NCBI GenBank assembly: GCA_937974845.1 | Contig: CALJVC010000103.1 | Coordinates: 1-50,182, forward strand | Reading direction: 5' to 3' | DNA from: an uncultured Pseudogracilibacillus sp. | Lineage (GTDB): Bacteria; Bacillota; Bacilli; Bacillales; Amphibacillaceae | Length of the DNA: 50,182 nucleotides | In this document: piece after piece, positions 14,585-23,483 of the stretch | Layout: each line of letters opens with the position of its first letter | Numbering within the stretch: position 1 is the stretch's first letter | Notes under the pieces: generated by a model | Told to the model about the DNA's origin: nothing | Database searches by the model: none | What the model saw: the letters and a program-made list of their open reading frames with translations, nothing else | Translations under genes and position numbers: made by a program

Positions 14585-16627
14585 TTATTTATCTTTTTGT
14601 AAGGTTTCATATTCTTTAAAAATATGGGCTACTTTTTTCGCAACAAAACTACTAGTTCCTAAAGACTCCACCTCTTCGATTAACATAGCAATAATCATAT
14701 CTTCTTTTTCTGTTGGATAGCCAACAAACCAACCGTTTTCAGAACCTCTTGTTCCGCGGCTTAGTTTTAGTTCCGCTGTACCTGTTTTACCGGAAATAGC
14801 CGGTTTGTGGTCTTTAAGTAGAGATGCGGTACCGTTGGTGACTACTTTTCGTAAATAACTACGTAATTTTTGAGCATCTCCTTGTTCGAGTACATTTTCC
14901 TTCCAATATTTCCCCTTAGGCTCAGAGGCTAGGAGAACTGGTTGAACGACATGACCGTCGTTTAGAATCGGGGAATATAATAATGCAAGGTGAAGGATGC
15001 TCACTTCGAGTTCTCCTTGACCGTAACTAGTATTGGCGCGTAACACCTCATCCTCTAAATTACCACTATTAGAAACTTGTGACTGTTTAATGGGAATCGG
15101 AAAGGGGATTTTTTCTTCAAAACCATATTTTTTAAAGCCATCTACCATTGGTTTATTCCCCATTTCGACTGCCTTCATAGCAAAGTAAATGTTGTCAGAA
15201 CGAACGAGGGCATCTTCTAAATCGACAGGCTGTTCCGATGTACTGACCCTAGTCACATGATAATCTTTCCAATTACTCTTTTTCCATGTCCGACCTTCTA
15301 TATTTATTTTTTCTTCATGGGTAATTGAGCCATTTTGTAGCCCGATTGCTGCAAAGACAGGCTTTAATACAGACCCCGGTGCAAAGGTTGCAGCGAAACG
15401 GTTGACGAAAGGCTGTTGCTTATCATTAATTAAATTTTCCCATTGTCCCTGATTTACACCGTAAGTTAAAGGAGTAGGATTAAAGGATGGGCTGCTAACG
15501 AGTGCTAAGACTTCCCCGGTGTTCGGATCTAAAGCAGCAGCTGTACCTTTCAACTTACCTTCATAGGCCTGGTACATCAATTCCTGTAAGTTTACATCGA
15601 TTGTTAATTTGATTCGTTGTCCATGGATGACTTCTTTTTCGGCAATCGTGGTATAAACCGGATCGCCAGTTTCATTTTTCTTTTCCACGAGAACTTTTAT
15701 ACCGGCTTCGCCACGAAGTTCTTTTTCAAAAATCTTTTCTAATCCCCGTTTTCCAATAAAATCTTCTTCCGTGTAACTAGAGTCGTCAAGCTCTTTCATT
15801 TCTTCGTCCGTTATTTTACCTACGTAACCAATTAAATGGGCGGTCGCTTCTCCTGAAGGGTAGATTCTTCCAGTAGTATCTTGCATGGTGACGGATGGAA
15901 TCGATTGTAAGTTTTGAATAGTTTCTTTTTCTGTTTTTGGTAGAACTTTTAAGGGGACAAAGTGGCTAGGCTTGACCCAATCTGCTCCAATTTTTTGTTC
16001 GATGGTTTCAGGTGTCATGTGTAATAAGTTAGCAATCTGTTGAATTTCTCCTTCTTTATTTACAAACTTCTCTGGTACGACACCAATGTTGTAAGCAATA
16101 TCGTTGATAGCCAGGGGCATTTCGTTCCGATCTAAAATTTCTCCTCGTTCAGGTTCTGTTTTTTCAATCCGAATCTTCCCGCCATCAGCAAGTTCTGGAA
16201 AAATCAACCCAGGATTCCACTGGACTAACCAAAGTGTTTTTTCTTTACCGTCCTCTTCTACGACGGTTTGTTCGAGCTGTAAATCGTAAGAGAACTCGAT
16301 ATTTCCAGCAAGGCTATCTAGACTTACTTCTATGGGTACAGCAATAGAGGTAGCATTCGCTTGGTAATCAACTTCCTCATAAGTTATATTGATTTTATCG
16401 ATTTCTAAATCTTGATATATTTTAGTATAACGATCGATATAGTCTTCTGTATCATATTGGTCACGGGTTTTTTCGGTTAATAACTTATACATTTCTGTAA
16501 AGTTTTGTTCTTCCCATAATGCAACATACTCTTCTAAGGTTTTATAGGGGGAGTTCTCTTCCGTTTTTGAACAACTAGCAACAAAAAACATACAAAATAT
16601 TAACAAAAATAGTAAATATTTTCGCAT
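14585..16627 (-). CDS. Class B penicillin-binding protein with MecA_N domain (PBP3/PbpC-like)
   Basis: A 680-residue lipoprotein (lipobox VASC, Cys19) that crosslinks peptidoglycan. In order: an NTF2-like MecA_N domain (about 27-150), the PBP dimerisation domain (about 160-330, starting near RGEILDRNEMPLA), and the transpeptidase domain with SVLK (about 417), SDN (about 474) and KTGTAE (about 612). All three active-site motifs are intact. This architecture is shared by B. subtilis PbpC and staphylococcal PBP2a; it does not by itself imply beta-lactam resistance. The start follows GGTGGTGAAAG. Monocistronic. Confidence 0.9.
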   Translation of the reverse strand: MRKYLLFLLIFCMFFVASCSKTEENSPYKTLEEYVALWEEQNFTEMYKLLTEKTRDQYDTEDYIDRYTKIYQDLEIDKINITYEEVDYQANATSIAVPIEVSLDSLAGNIEFSYDLQLEQTVVEEDGKEKTLWLVQWNPGLIFPELADGGKIRIEKTEPERGEILDRNEMPLAINDIAYNIGVVPEKFVNKEGEIQQIANLLHMTPETIEQKIGADWVKPSHFVPLKVLPKTEKETIQNLQSIPSVTMQDTTGRIYPSGEATAHLIGYVGKITDEEMKELDDSSYTEEDFIGKRGLEKIFEKELRGEAGIKVLVEKKNETGDPVYTTIAEKEVIHGQRIKLTIDVNLQELMYQAYEGKLKGTAAALDPNTGEVLALVSSPSFNPTPLTYGVNQGQWENLINDKQQPFVNRFAATFAPGSVLKPVFAAIGLQNGSITHEEKINIEGRTWKKSNWKDYHVTRVSTSEQPVDLEDALVRSDNIYFAMKAVEMGNKPMVDGFKKYGFEEKIPFPIPIKQSQVSNSGNLEDEVLRANTSYGQGELEVSILHLALLYSPILNDGHVVQPVLLASEPKGKYWKENVLEQGDAQKLRSYLRKVVTNGTASLLKDHKPAISGKTGTAELKLSRGTRGSENGWFVGYPTEKEDMIIAMLIEEVESLGTSSFVAKKVAHIFKEYETLQKDK

Positions 16628-16766
16628 TCGCTTTCACCACCGTGTTGACTTTCCCTTACCTTTCCTATTATATTAGATTTATAATAGGGAATAGTGCGGT
16701 AAAACTATCTTTTGTAACAAAAGCATTAATAAAAGAATATAATGCTACTGAAAGTTATATTCTAAC

Positions 16767-16795
16767 TTGTCCTAAATAAAAAATTTGTATAGAAT
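16767..16795 (+). promoter_or_regulatory. Sigma-A-type promoter for the 48-aa ORF
   Basis: TTGTCC, a 17-base spacer and TAGAAT, about 50 bases before the ATG at 16847. Confidence 0.5.
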
Positions 16796-16846
16796 AAAGT
16801 TACTTCTCTAGCATTCGTCAAAGGACAAGATTACAGGTGATTACAT

Positions 16847-16993
16847 ATGGAACAAATGGAATTAAAACAGTTTTTAGAAAGTTTAGTTGAAGAAATTGAA
16901 GCAAATCATTATCCTACAGTGAACGCTATAATAGATAAGCTTTCCCTAGAAATGCGGACGAATATTTTATATAAGAAAGTCGATGAATCATGA
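16847..16993 (+). CDS. Small hypothetical protein (48 aa)
   Basis: MEQMELKQFLESLVEEIE... is a 48-residue, acidic, probably helical protein with no recognised domain. Support comes from a good ribosome-binding site (CAGGTGATTACAT before ATG), a plausible promoter 50 bases upstream, and a sensible amphipathic composition. Its last six bases overlap the 3' end of the convergent yvyE. I cannot place it in a family. Confidence 0.6.
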   Translation: MEQMELKQFLESLVEEIEANHYPTVNAIIDKLSLEMRTNILYKKVDES

Positions 16994-17632
16994 TGAAAAT
17001 ACATCGACCTCTCTTTCGATGAATTTCGGTTCAATTGTAGATAATTGTACTTGATTTGCCGTTATGTCGATGATGTCGTTTTGAAACTGTTCGGCTTGAT
17101 TAGTAGGAACATAAACGTCAAGGATAACATTTTCTAAATATTCTATATGCTCAATAATATAGTTAGCTTCATTTAGAAAATTCTGCACTTTCCCTAATAA
17201 AGGATATTCAATCCGTAGCTGATATCCTTGCATCTGTTCCCGTTGTACGACGCCAATCGCTTTAATTGTTTCAGAGGTGACCGTGCTATAGGCTCGTATG
17301 AGACCACCTGCACCGAGTTTAATGCCCCCAAAGTAACGAGTGACGACGACGACGGTATTTTTAAGCGAAAGTCGCTTTAATACTTCTAACATGGGGACAC
17401 CAGCAGTGCCGCTCGGTTCACCGTCATCATTCGCTTTTTGAAATTGATCATGGTCACCGATAATATAAGCGAAACAATTATGGGTTGCATTATGGTGTTC
17501 CTTTTGTATGCGTTGGATAAAGGTTTGTGCTTCTTCTTCTGTTTTAGCTCGAGCGACATGGCCTATAAAACGTGATTTTTGAATGATTATTTCGTGGGTT
17601 CCAGCTTGTTTTATTGTATAATAATGCGACAT
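16988..17632 (-). CDS. yvyE: YvyE/YigZ family protein (IMPACT domain)
   Basis: A 214-residue protein with the N-terminal UPF0029/Impact domain (KSRFIGHVARAKTEEEA, HNATHNCFAYIIG, DGEPSGTAGVPML, VVVTRYFGGIKLGAGGL) and the C-terminal DUF1949 ferredoxin-like domain. Distant eukaryotic Impact proteins regulate Gcn2; the bacterial role is unclear. It is divergent from degS, as in B. subtilis. AAAGGAAAG precedes the ATG. Confidence 0.92.
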   Translation of the reverse strand: MSHYYTIKQAGTHEIIIQKSRFIGHVARAKTEEEAQTFIQRIQKEHHNATHNCFAYIIGDHDQFQKANDDGEPSGTAGVPMLEVLKRLSLKNTVVVVTRYFGGIKLGAGGLIRAYSTVTSETIKAIGVVQREQMQGYQLRIEYPLLGKVQNFLNEANYIIEHIEYLENVILDVYVPTNQAEQFQNDIIDITANQVQLSTIEPKFIEREVDVFSS

Positions 17633-17652
17633 GCAAATCTTTCCTTTACAGA

Positions 17653-17684
17653 TGTTCTATTAAGCTACATTATACCATAGAACA
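17653..17684. promoter_or_regulatory. Inverted repeat between yvyE and degS
   Basis: TGTTCTAT, a 16-base spacer and ATAGAACA form a perfect 8-bp dyad in the divergent promoter region, well placed to be an operator for either gene. No known regulator site was recognised. Confidence 0.4.
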
Positions 17685-17721
17685 AATAGTACAAAAAATT
17701 AAATATATGGTGGGAACTCTG

Positions 17722-18864
17722 ATGAGCAAAGAAATGTTAGACAATGTGATTAAGAAAATGACCGAGGTTGTCGAAGAAAGCCAGGAAGAAATTTTAAAAA
17801 TAAGTGAACAAACGGAAAAAGAATACTTGTCAATTCAAGAAGAATTAGTCCGAATTAAGGTATTGGTTAAAGAACATATTGCAAAAAGTGATGAACTTGA
17901 AAAGAAAGTTCGCGCATCAAGGAAGCGGCTGTCGGAAGTGAGTCGACAATTCGGTAAGTTTAATGAAGAAAAAATTCGTGAAGTATACGATGAAACCCAC
18001 TCTTTACAAACAGAGTTATTAATAATAGAAAAAGAAGAACATGCCCTCCGACAAAAGCGTGACGACTTAGAAAGGCGTCTTGTTCAATTAGAGAAGACCT
18101 TGGATCATGCAAATAGCTTAGGACAAAAAGTATCCGTCATCTCTTCCTTTTTACAGGATGATTTCAAAGAGGTGAACGAATACTTAAAATCAGCCCATGA
18201 AAAACAACAGATCGGCTTGAAAATTATCGAAGCCCAAGAAAAAGAAAGAAAAAGGATTTCCCGGGAAATACATGATGGGCCAGCCCAAAGCTTAGCGAAC
18301 ATTTTACTTCGTTCTGAAATCATTGAACTATCTTTACGAAACCGAAACATCGATGAAGCCCTGTACGAAATGCAGGCTTTTCGAAAAAATATTCGTCAAT
18401 CTTTACAGGAAGTTAGAAGAATAATCTATGATCTTCGTCCGATGATGCTAGATGATTTAGGTTTGTTTCCTACAATTAAGAAGCATATTTCGACTATTTC
18501 TGATTTTAACGATATTGAAATTCAACTTACCTTACACGGTGAGGAAAAGCGCCTCCCGTCCCAGTATGAGGTTGCACTCTTTCGTTTAATCCAGGAAGGT
18601 TTACACAATGCAATCAAGCATGCAAACGCTTCATTAATAAAGATTCTTTTAGAAGTACATAAATCGAAAATTTCCCTTGTAATAAAGGATGACGGAGTCG
18701 GTTTCAATCCTGAGGGAAAGGAAAAAGAAAATTCTTATGGTATTATCGGTATGAAGGAGCGGGTCGAACTATTGGAGGGAGAAATTGACATAAGCTCTGA
18801 ATTGAATAAAGGTACGACAATTAAAGTAGTAATTCCTTATGAAGAAAGAGTAGCCCCTCAGTAA
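17722..18864 (+). CDS. degS: Sensor histidine kinase DegS
   Basis: A cytoplasmic sensor kinase (380 aa) that phosphorylates DegU. Residues 1-170 form a long coiled-coil sensor domain. HisKA_3 has the phosphoacceptor His near 184 (REIHDGPAQ). The ATPase domain has the N box (HNAIKHANAS), G1 (DDGVGF) and the GMKERVELLEG segment. No membrane helix is present, as in B. subtilis. The ATG at 17722 is chosen over upstream starts because GGTGGGAAC lies just before it. degU follows 43 bases later. Confidence 0.96.
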   Translation: MSKEMLDNVIKKMTEVVEESQEEILKISEQTEKEYLSIQEELVRIKVLVKEHIAKSDELEKKVRASRKRLSEVSRQFGKFNEEKIREVYDETHSLQTELLIIEKEEHALRQKRDDLERRLVQLEKTLDHANSLGQKVSVISSFLQDDFKEVNEYLKSAHEKQQIGLKIIEAQEKERKRISREIHDGPAQSLANILLRSEIIELSLRNRNIDEALYEMQAFRKNIRQSLQEVRRIIYDLRPMMLDDLGLFPTIKKHISTISDFNDIEIQLTLHGEEKRLPSQYEVALFRLIQEGLHNAIKHANASLIKILLEVHKSKISLVIKDDGVGFNPEGKEKENSYGIIGMKERVELLEGEIDISSELNKGTTIKVVIPYEERVAPQ

Positions 18865-18907
18865 CTCGTTAAAAGGATTAAAAGTATAACAATTGGAGGA
18901 GAAAACA

Positions 18908-19597
18908 ATGGATTCGCAAAAAATTACAATTGCTTTAATTGATGACCACAAGTTGTTTCGCGAAGGTGTAAAAAGAATTTTGAGTTTTGAATCATCCTTT
19001 GAGGTTGTTGCAGAAGCGGGCGATGGAAAAGAAGTAGAAGCGTTAGTAGAGAAGCATAAGCCTGATATCGTATTGATGGATATTAATATGCCGGAAATCA
19101 ATGGAATTGAAGCGACAAAGCAACTATTAGAAAAGCATCCTGATACAAAGGTAATTATTTTATCCATTCATGACGACGAGACTTATGTATCCCACGCACT
19201 GCAATCGGGTGCCCAAGGTTATTTATTGAAAGAGATCGATACAGAATCTCTACTTGAGGCAATTCGCGTCGTACACGATGGTGGCTCTTATTTACACCCT
19301 AAGGTTACCCATAATTTGGTAGAAGAATATAGAAAATTAGTCCAAAGTAAGCAGGCGACGAATGGTCTTCATGAAATAGAACATAGAAAACCATTGCATT
19401 TATTAACACGTCGTGAATGCCAAGTTTTACAACTTCTATCTGAAGGACAAAGTAATAGAAAAATTGCTGAAACTCTAGTAATTAGTGAAAAAACCGTTAA
19501 AAATCATGTCAGCAACATCTTGCAAAAAATGGAAGTAGACGACCGTACCCAAGCAGTAGTTAAAGCGATTAAGAATGGGTGGGTTGAAGTAGAATAA
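18908..19597 (+). CDS. degU: Response regulator DegU
   Basis: A 229-residue NarL/FixJ-type transcription factor controlling motility, competence and secreted enzymes. The receiver has the acid pair Asp12-Asp13, phosphoacceptor Asp58 (VLMDINMPE) and Lys in LLKEID. The C-terminal LuxR helix-turn-helix contains LTRRECQVLQLLSEGQSN and the VKNHVSNIL recognition region. The ATG follows GGAGGAGAAAACA, preferred over a TTG that lies in the ribosome site. It forms an operon with degS, with degV 13 bases on. Confidence 0.97.
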   Translation: MDSQKITIALIDDHKLFREGVKRILSFESSFEVVAEAGDGKEVEALVEKHKPDIVLMDINMPEINGIEATKQLLEKHPDTKVIILSIHDDETYVSHALQSGAQGYLLKEIDTESLLEAIRVVHDGGSYLHPKVTHNLVEEYRKLVQSKQATNGLHEIEHRKPLHLLTRRECQVLQLLSEGQSNRKIAETLVISEKTVKNHVSNILQKMEVDDRTQAVVKAIKNGWVEVE

Positions 19598-19610
19598 AGG
19601 ATGTGTAACT

Positions 19611-20456
19611 ATGAAAATCGCTGTAGTAACAGATAGTACAGCTTACATACCAAAAGATCTTGTTAAACAATACGATATTCATATCATTCCTTTAAGTGTA
19701 ATCTTTGGGGATGAGACATACCGAGAAGACATCGATATAACAACGGAAGCATTTTACAAAAAATTGTCTGAGACGAAAACGTTACCAACAACCTCTCAAC
19801 CACCAATTGGGTCTTTTATTGAACTCTTCGAAAAGTTAGAAAGAGATGGATATGATGCGGTAGTGTCTATTCATTTATCAAGAAAGTTTAGTGGCACCTA
19901 TGAAGTAGCAAAGAGCGCTGGGAATATGATGGAGAAAATTCAAGTTTATCCTTATGATACAGAATTAAGTACTATGCCCCAAGGCTTTTTTGCAATTCGT
20001 GCTTCCGAACTTGCTCGAGAAGGAAAAGATATTGAAGCAATCTTAAATGAGTTGGATCGCATGAAAGAAAATACCCGTTCCTATTTTATGGTCGATGATC
20101 TAAGCCACTTACAAAGAGGAGGCCGTTTAACAGGAGCTCAAGCGATTTTAGGTAGCCTTTTAAATATTAAGCCAATCTTACATATTGTTGACGGGTATAT
20201 CGTTCCTTTTGAAAAGGTTCGAACGAGAAAAAGAGCCTTAGGGCGAATTATGAAAATGCTAGAAGAAGATGTGCAAACGAAGCGCGTTCGCCGAGTTGTA
20301 TTTATTCATGCAAACGATGAAGCCTCTGCCCTTCGTTTGCGGGAGGACTTTTCTAAAAAATACCCTGAAGTCGAAACGATTATTAGTCACTTTGGTCCAG
20401 TAATCGGAACGCATTTAGGGGAGGGTTCATTAGGAGTATCATGGTACAAAGAATAG
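19611..20456 (+). CDS. degV: DegV family fatty-acid-binding protein
   Basis: A 281-residue two-domain protein. The opening KIAVVTDSTAYIPKDL, the TTSQPPIGSF motif and the late GPVIGTHLGEGSLGVSW are diagnostic of DegV, which binds a fatty acid in a buried pocket; some homologues (FakB) present fatty acids to a kinase. No FakA kinase is nearby. The 3' end overlaps the comFA start by 16 bases, suggesting coupling. Confidence 0.93.
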   Translation: MKIAVVTDSTAYIPKDLVKQYDIHIIPLSVIFGDETYREDIDITTEAFYKKLSETKTLPTTSQPPIGSFIELFEKLERDGYDAVVSIHLSRKFSGTYEVAKSAGNMMEKIQVYPYDTELSTMPQGFFAIRASELAREGKDIEAILNELDRMKENTRSYFMVDDLSHLQRGGRLTGAQAILGSLLNIKPILHIVDGYIVPFEKVRTRKRALGRIMKMLEEDVQTKRVRRVVFIHANDEASALRLREDFSKKYPEVETIISHFGPVIGTHLGEGSLGVSWYKE

Positions 20457-21988
20457 GAGTGTCCTTTACTTCGATTCTTTCTCGTTTATTTAATAGACTT
20501 GGGAGGAGGTGTCGGAAACATCGTTTTTTTCCGACGCCTTCATCATCCCTTTCCATTGCCCCTGATTTATATTCCACGAAAGAGATTCAAAAGTTAGCTA
20601 AACGTTTTTCTGGAAAACTTCTCTTACGACAAGAGATTCCTCTCGATGAAAAAACCTTTCAAAAGCTTTTGTCCCATGGTTATTTCACCGCTTATCCTGG
20701 AATTCAACAAGGTTTTATTATCCAGCGTTGTCTTCGTTGTAATAATGAGGACCCACAATTGTTACGTCCTTTTCCCTGTGCTTCTTGTAAAAAAGAGCAT
20801 GTCTATTGTCGAAAGTGTATCATGATGGGACGGGTGTCTCTTTGTGAAAAACTATATGTATGGTCAGGACCATCTTATCCTTGGCCTAAACTCCCTAATA
20901 GTTGTCTTTGGCAAGGGAAGTTACGACCTTTGCAAGAAGCGGGAGCAAAAAAAGTGCTCGAGGCGGTGCGACGCAAAGAGCGTCTCCTAGTTTGGGCTGT
21001 AACAGGCGCCGGGAAAACAGAGATCCTTTTTCCGGCAATAGAAAAGGCTTTAGAAAAAGGCGAAAGAATTTGTCTTGCAAGTCCTAGGGTAGATGTAGTG
21101 CGAGAATTATTTCCTCGTTTCAAGTCCGCCTTTCCCAATGTAGAAATAGAGGCCTTGTACGGTGGAAGTGAACATCTTGGTGGAACTTCACAAATGATCA
21201 TTGCAACAACCCATCAATTACTGAGGTTTCGTTCCGCCTTCGACCTTATGATTGTCGATGAAATCGACGCCTTTCCTTATCATTGCGATCCGATGCTTCC
21301 CTTTGTAACAGAACGGGCGCGCAAACAAAGGAGTGCTGTTATTTATTTAACCGCTACCCCTCGTGACAGTTTTAAACGTGAAATAATCCAAAAGCGCCTT
21401 CCCTACTGTTTCATTCCTCTTCGTTACCACGGTTATCCTCTTCCGGTTCCTAGACTTATTGCTGATACCCGTTTAAATCATTCTATATCTTCCTTTGTCC
21501 TTTCTCGAAAAGTAATTCATTGGTTAACCCATCGTATACAGCCGAGACGACAATTATTACTTTTCGTCCCTACCATTTCAATTGCTGAGGGAATTGTCGA
21601 AGCTTTTGCTAGCTGTTTGTATAAAGAAAAACTTATTGAAGCAAAAGAAGAAGTCACTTTTGTACATGCGGAGGATATACATCGAGAAGAAAAGATAGAA
21701 GCCTTCCGTCGCCAACACTTATATGCCCTTGTCACAACGACAATTTTAGAAAGAGGAGTTACCTTTCCATCAGTAGATGTGGCGGTTTTACAGGCGGATC
21801 ATGATATTTTTGATCGGTCCGCTCTCGTACAAATAGCTGGACGGGCAGGAAGGAATCGGAGGGATCCGAAAGGAGAGGTAGTGTTTTTTTATCAAGTGAA
21901 AACCGAAGCAATCGTTGGAGCGGTTGATGAGATTAAACAAATGAACCGTCAAGGTAGGAAATGGAAGGAGGCTCCATTAAACCGATGA
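20441..21988 (+). CDS. comFA: ComFA, DEAD-box-like DNA uptake ATPase/helicase
   Basis: A membrane-associated ATPase that drives single-stranded DNA import during transformation. In order: Cys-rich zinc finger (CLRC ... CASC ... CRKC at 97-126), Walker A TGAGKTE (about 188), DEID box (VDEIDAFPY), SATP-like LTATPRD, and the helicase C domain with TTTILERGVTFP and IAGRAGRN. At 515 residues it is longer than B. subtilis ComFA (about 463), the excess being an Arg-rich N-terminal 40 residues overlying a hairpin at 20507-20539. The ATG is supported by TAGGAG and overlaps degV; no in-frame ATG, GTG or TTG with a ribosome site lies further in. Confidence 0.92.
   Translation: MVQRIGVSFTSILSRLFNRLGRRCRKHRFFPTPSSSLSIAPDLYSTKEIQKLAKRFSGKLLLRQEIPLDEKTFQKLLSHGYFTAYPGIQQGFIIQRCLRCNNEDPQLLRPFPCASCKKEHVYCRKCIMMGRVSLCEKLYVWSGPSYPWPKLPNSCLWQGKLRPLQEAGAKKVLEAVRRKERLLVWAVTGAGKTEILFPAIEKALEKGERICLASPRVDVVRELFPRFKSAFPNVEIEALYGGSEHLGGTSQMIIATTHQLLRFRSAFDLMIVDEIDAFPYHCDPMLPFVTERARKQRSAVIYLTATPRDSFKREIIQKRLPYCFIPLRYHGYPLPVPRLIADTRLNHSISSFVLSRKVIHWLTHRIQPRRQLLLFVPTISIAEGIVEAFASCLYKEKLIEAKEEVTFVHAEDIHREEKIEAFRRQHLYALVTTTILERGVTFPSVDVAVLQADHDIFDRSALVQIAGRAGRNRRDPKGEVVFFYQVKTEAIVGAVDEIKQMNRQGRKWKEAPLNR
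20507..20539 (+). other. Strong RNA hairpin at the start of comFA
   Basis: AGGTGTCGGAAA and TTTCCGACGCCT form a 12-bp stem with one G-U and a nine-base loop rich in T. It lies over codons 23-33 of comFA, right after the degV end. It lacks a trailing T-run, so it is not a standard terminator. It could attenuate or regulate comFA, or mean that the true comFA start is elsewhere. Confidence 0.5.
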
Positions 21989-22680
21989 ATCGTTGTCTTT
22001 GGTGTCAAGAGGAGATAACTACAGACTATTCTTGGTCAACGGTCTTGGTTGGTTTGGGGAAGAAGCATCTTTGTTCTATTTGCCAGGAACAATTGCAACT
22101 ATTGAAGGGTTCTACTTGTGAAAAGTGTAACCGTATAAGCAACCTTTCTCCTTGTAGGGATTGTCGATGGTGGGATAGGTATTTCAAAGGGAAGGACCCC
22201 TTAAGTAAAAATGTATCGACCTTTAGGTACAATGCTTTTATGCAAGAAGTTGTTGCAAAGTGGAAATATCGTGGAGACTATGAACTGCTTCATATTTTTG
22301 TAGAGCATGCTAGGCAAAGTTTTTTTCGTTCCTATCACTCTATCATTCACAAGGCTGTACTATGTCCGATTCCTTTAAGTCAAGATCGTTTAAAAGAACG
22401 GAGATTCAATCAAGCTAAGGCTTTAGCTGAAGTTCTTGCACTCTATCCAAAACAAGTCGTACAGCATATGAGCCGTTTACATCACGAAATTCAGGCGAAA
22501 AAAGATCGTCGACAAAGAATTTTTAGTAGAAATCCTTTTAAATTAGAGAAAAAGCCTAACAAAATTGTAATTTTGGTCGATGATATATATACAACGGGAA
22601 CTACCTTACGTCATGCTGCCTCCTTGTTACGGGAACACGGTTGTCGGCAAGTATTTGCCTATACCTTAATCCGAGGATGA
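21985..22680 (+). CDS. comFC: ComFC phosphoribosyltransferase-like competence protein
   Basis: A 231-residue protein needed for transformation. The N-terminal double zinc finger (CLWC, CSIC, CEKC, CRDC) precedes a type-I phosphoribosyltransferase fold with the PRPP-binding loop VILVDDIYTTGTTLRHA near the C-terminus and PIPLSQDRLKERRFNQA in the middle. The ATG overlaps the comFA stop as ATGA, and its start matches B. subtilis ComFC. An ATG eight codons upstream is an alternative. comFB, which sits between them in B. subtilis, is absent. Confidence 0.92.
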   Translation: MNRCLWCQEEITTDYSWSTVLVGLGKKHLCSICQEQLQLLKGSTCEKCNRISNLSPCRDCRWWDRYFKGKDPLSKNVSTFRYNAFMQEVVAKWKYRGDYELLHIFVEHARQSFFRSYHSIIHKAVLCPIPLSQDRLKERRFNQAKALAEVLALYPKQVVQHMSRLHHEIQAKKDRRQRIFSRNPFKLEKKPNKIVILVDDIYTTGTTLRHAASLLREHGCRQVFAYTLIRG

Positions 22681-22745
22681 AGAAAACTTTGTGCTATAAT
22701 TTACAATAAGTAGAAACAATGTTCGATAAGGAGAGTAAACAAACG

Positions 22746-23174
22746 ATGCAAATTAAAAATTGTGAAAGTTGTGGGGCAGTGTTTGTAGATCCGGTCCGTA
22801 AAATCTGTCGCGATTGCTATTACAAAGAAGAAGAAGCTTTCCAAAAGGTGTACCGCTTTATCACGCAGAAGAAAAACCGTGAAGCAACGATTCCGGAAAT
22901 CGTAAAAGCAACGGGAGTTGAAGAAGAGTTAATTATAAAGTTTCTAAAGACAAACCGCTTGCGAGCTTCCCAGTTTCCAAAGCTAGCTTACCCTTGTGAA
23001 AGCTGCGGCGTCGACATTGTCGAAGGAAGACTATGTGAACAATGTAAACGGGATATGCGTCAAGAATTAGCGCGGCAAGAAAAAATCGAAAAAATTCGCA
23101 ATGAAATAGAAGAAAAAAGAAAGCCAGTATATTACACCATTAATCGTGAAGGCCGGGAAGGAAAGGATAAGTAA
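22746..23174 (+). CDS. yvyF: Flagellar operon zinc-ribbon protein YvyF
   Basis: A 142-residue protein of the YvyF/TIGR03826 flagellar operon family. It has an N-terminal CESC/CRDC zinc ribbon, a central winged-helix-like segment (ATIPEIVKATGVEEELIIKF), and a second CESC/CEQC ribbon followed by a charged helix. It resembles a small regulator; in some reports it modulates FlgM. AAGGAGAG lies before the ATG; a TATAAT at 22695 may be its -10 element. First gene of the flgM-flgK cluster. Confidence 0.85.
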   Translation: MQIKNCESCGAVFVDPVRKICRDCYYKEEEAFQKVYRFITQKKNREATIPEIVKATGVEEELIIKFLKTNRLRASQFPKLAYPCESCGVDIVEGRLCEQCKRDMRQELARQEKIEKIRNEIEEKRKPVYYTINREGREGKDK

Positions 23175-23204
23175 ACATACTGGTTTGAGAGTGTGAGGTG
23201 AAAG

Positions 23205-23465
23205 ATGATGAAAATTCAAGGACCTAATCCTTATGTTCAGCTTTATCGTCAAAGTCAAAGAGTCTATACAAAGGAAAAGACCGGACTAGCTAAAGATGAT
23301 CAATTGAAAATTTCTAATGAAGCTCTAAAGTTACAACAAAGTGAAGGGCATCTTGTTCGACGGGAAAAGGTGAAAGAACTAAAGTCCCTCGTTCAATCAG
23401 GAGAATATACAATTGATTATGAGCAAACAGCCCAAAAGTTAGTCGATTTTTGGAAGTCTTTTTAA
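23205..23465 (+). CDS. flgM: Anti-sigma-D factor FlgM
   Basis: A short 86-residue protein that holds sigma-D inactive until the hook-basal body is complete. The IQGPNPYVQLYR opening and the C-terminal segment RREKVKELKSLVQSGEYTIDYEQTAQKLVDFW match FlgM's sigma-binding helices. Two ATGs in a row follow GAGGTGAAAG; either could start. Standard position between yvyF and flgN. Confidence 0.93.
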   Translation: MMKIQGPNPYVQLYRQSQRVYTKEKTGLAKDDQLKISNEALKLQQSEGHLVRREKVKELKSLVQSGEYTIDYEQTAQKLVDFWKSF

Positions 23466-23483
23466 GGTAATCCATAGGAGGTA

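Noticed and set aside
20875..21201. Overlapping ORFs on both strands inside comFA
   Set aside because: They run through conserved ATPase motifs of comFA in other frames; composition is unlike real proteins here.
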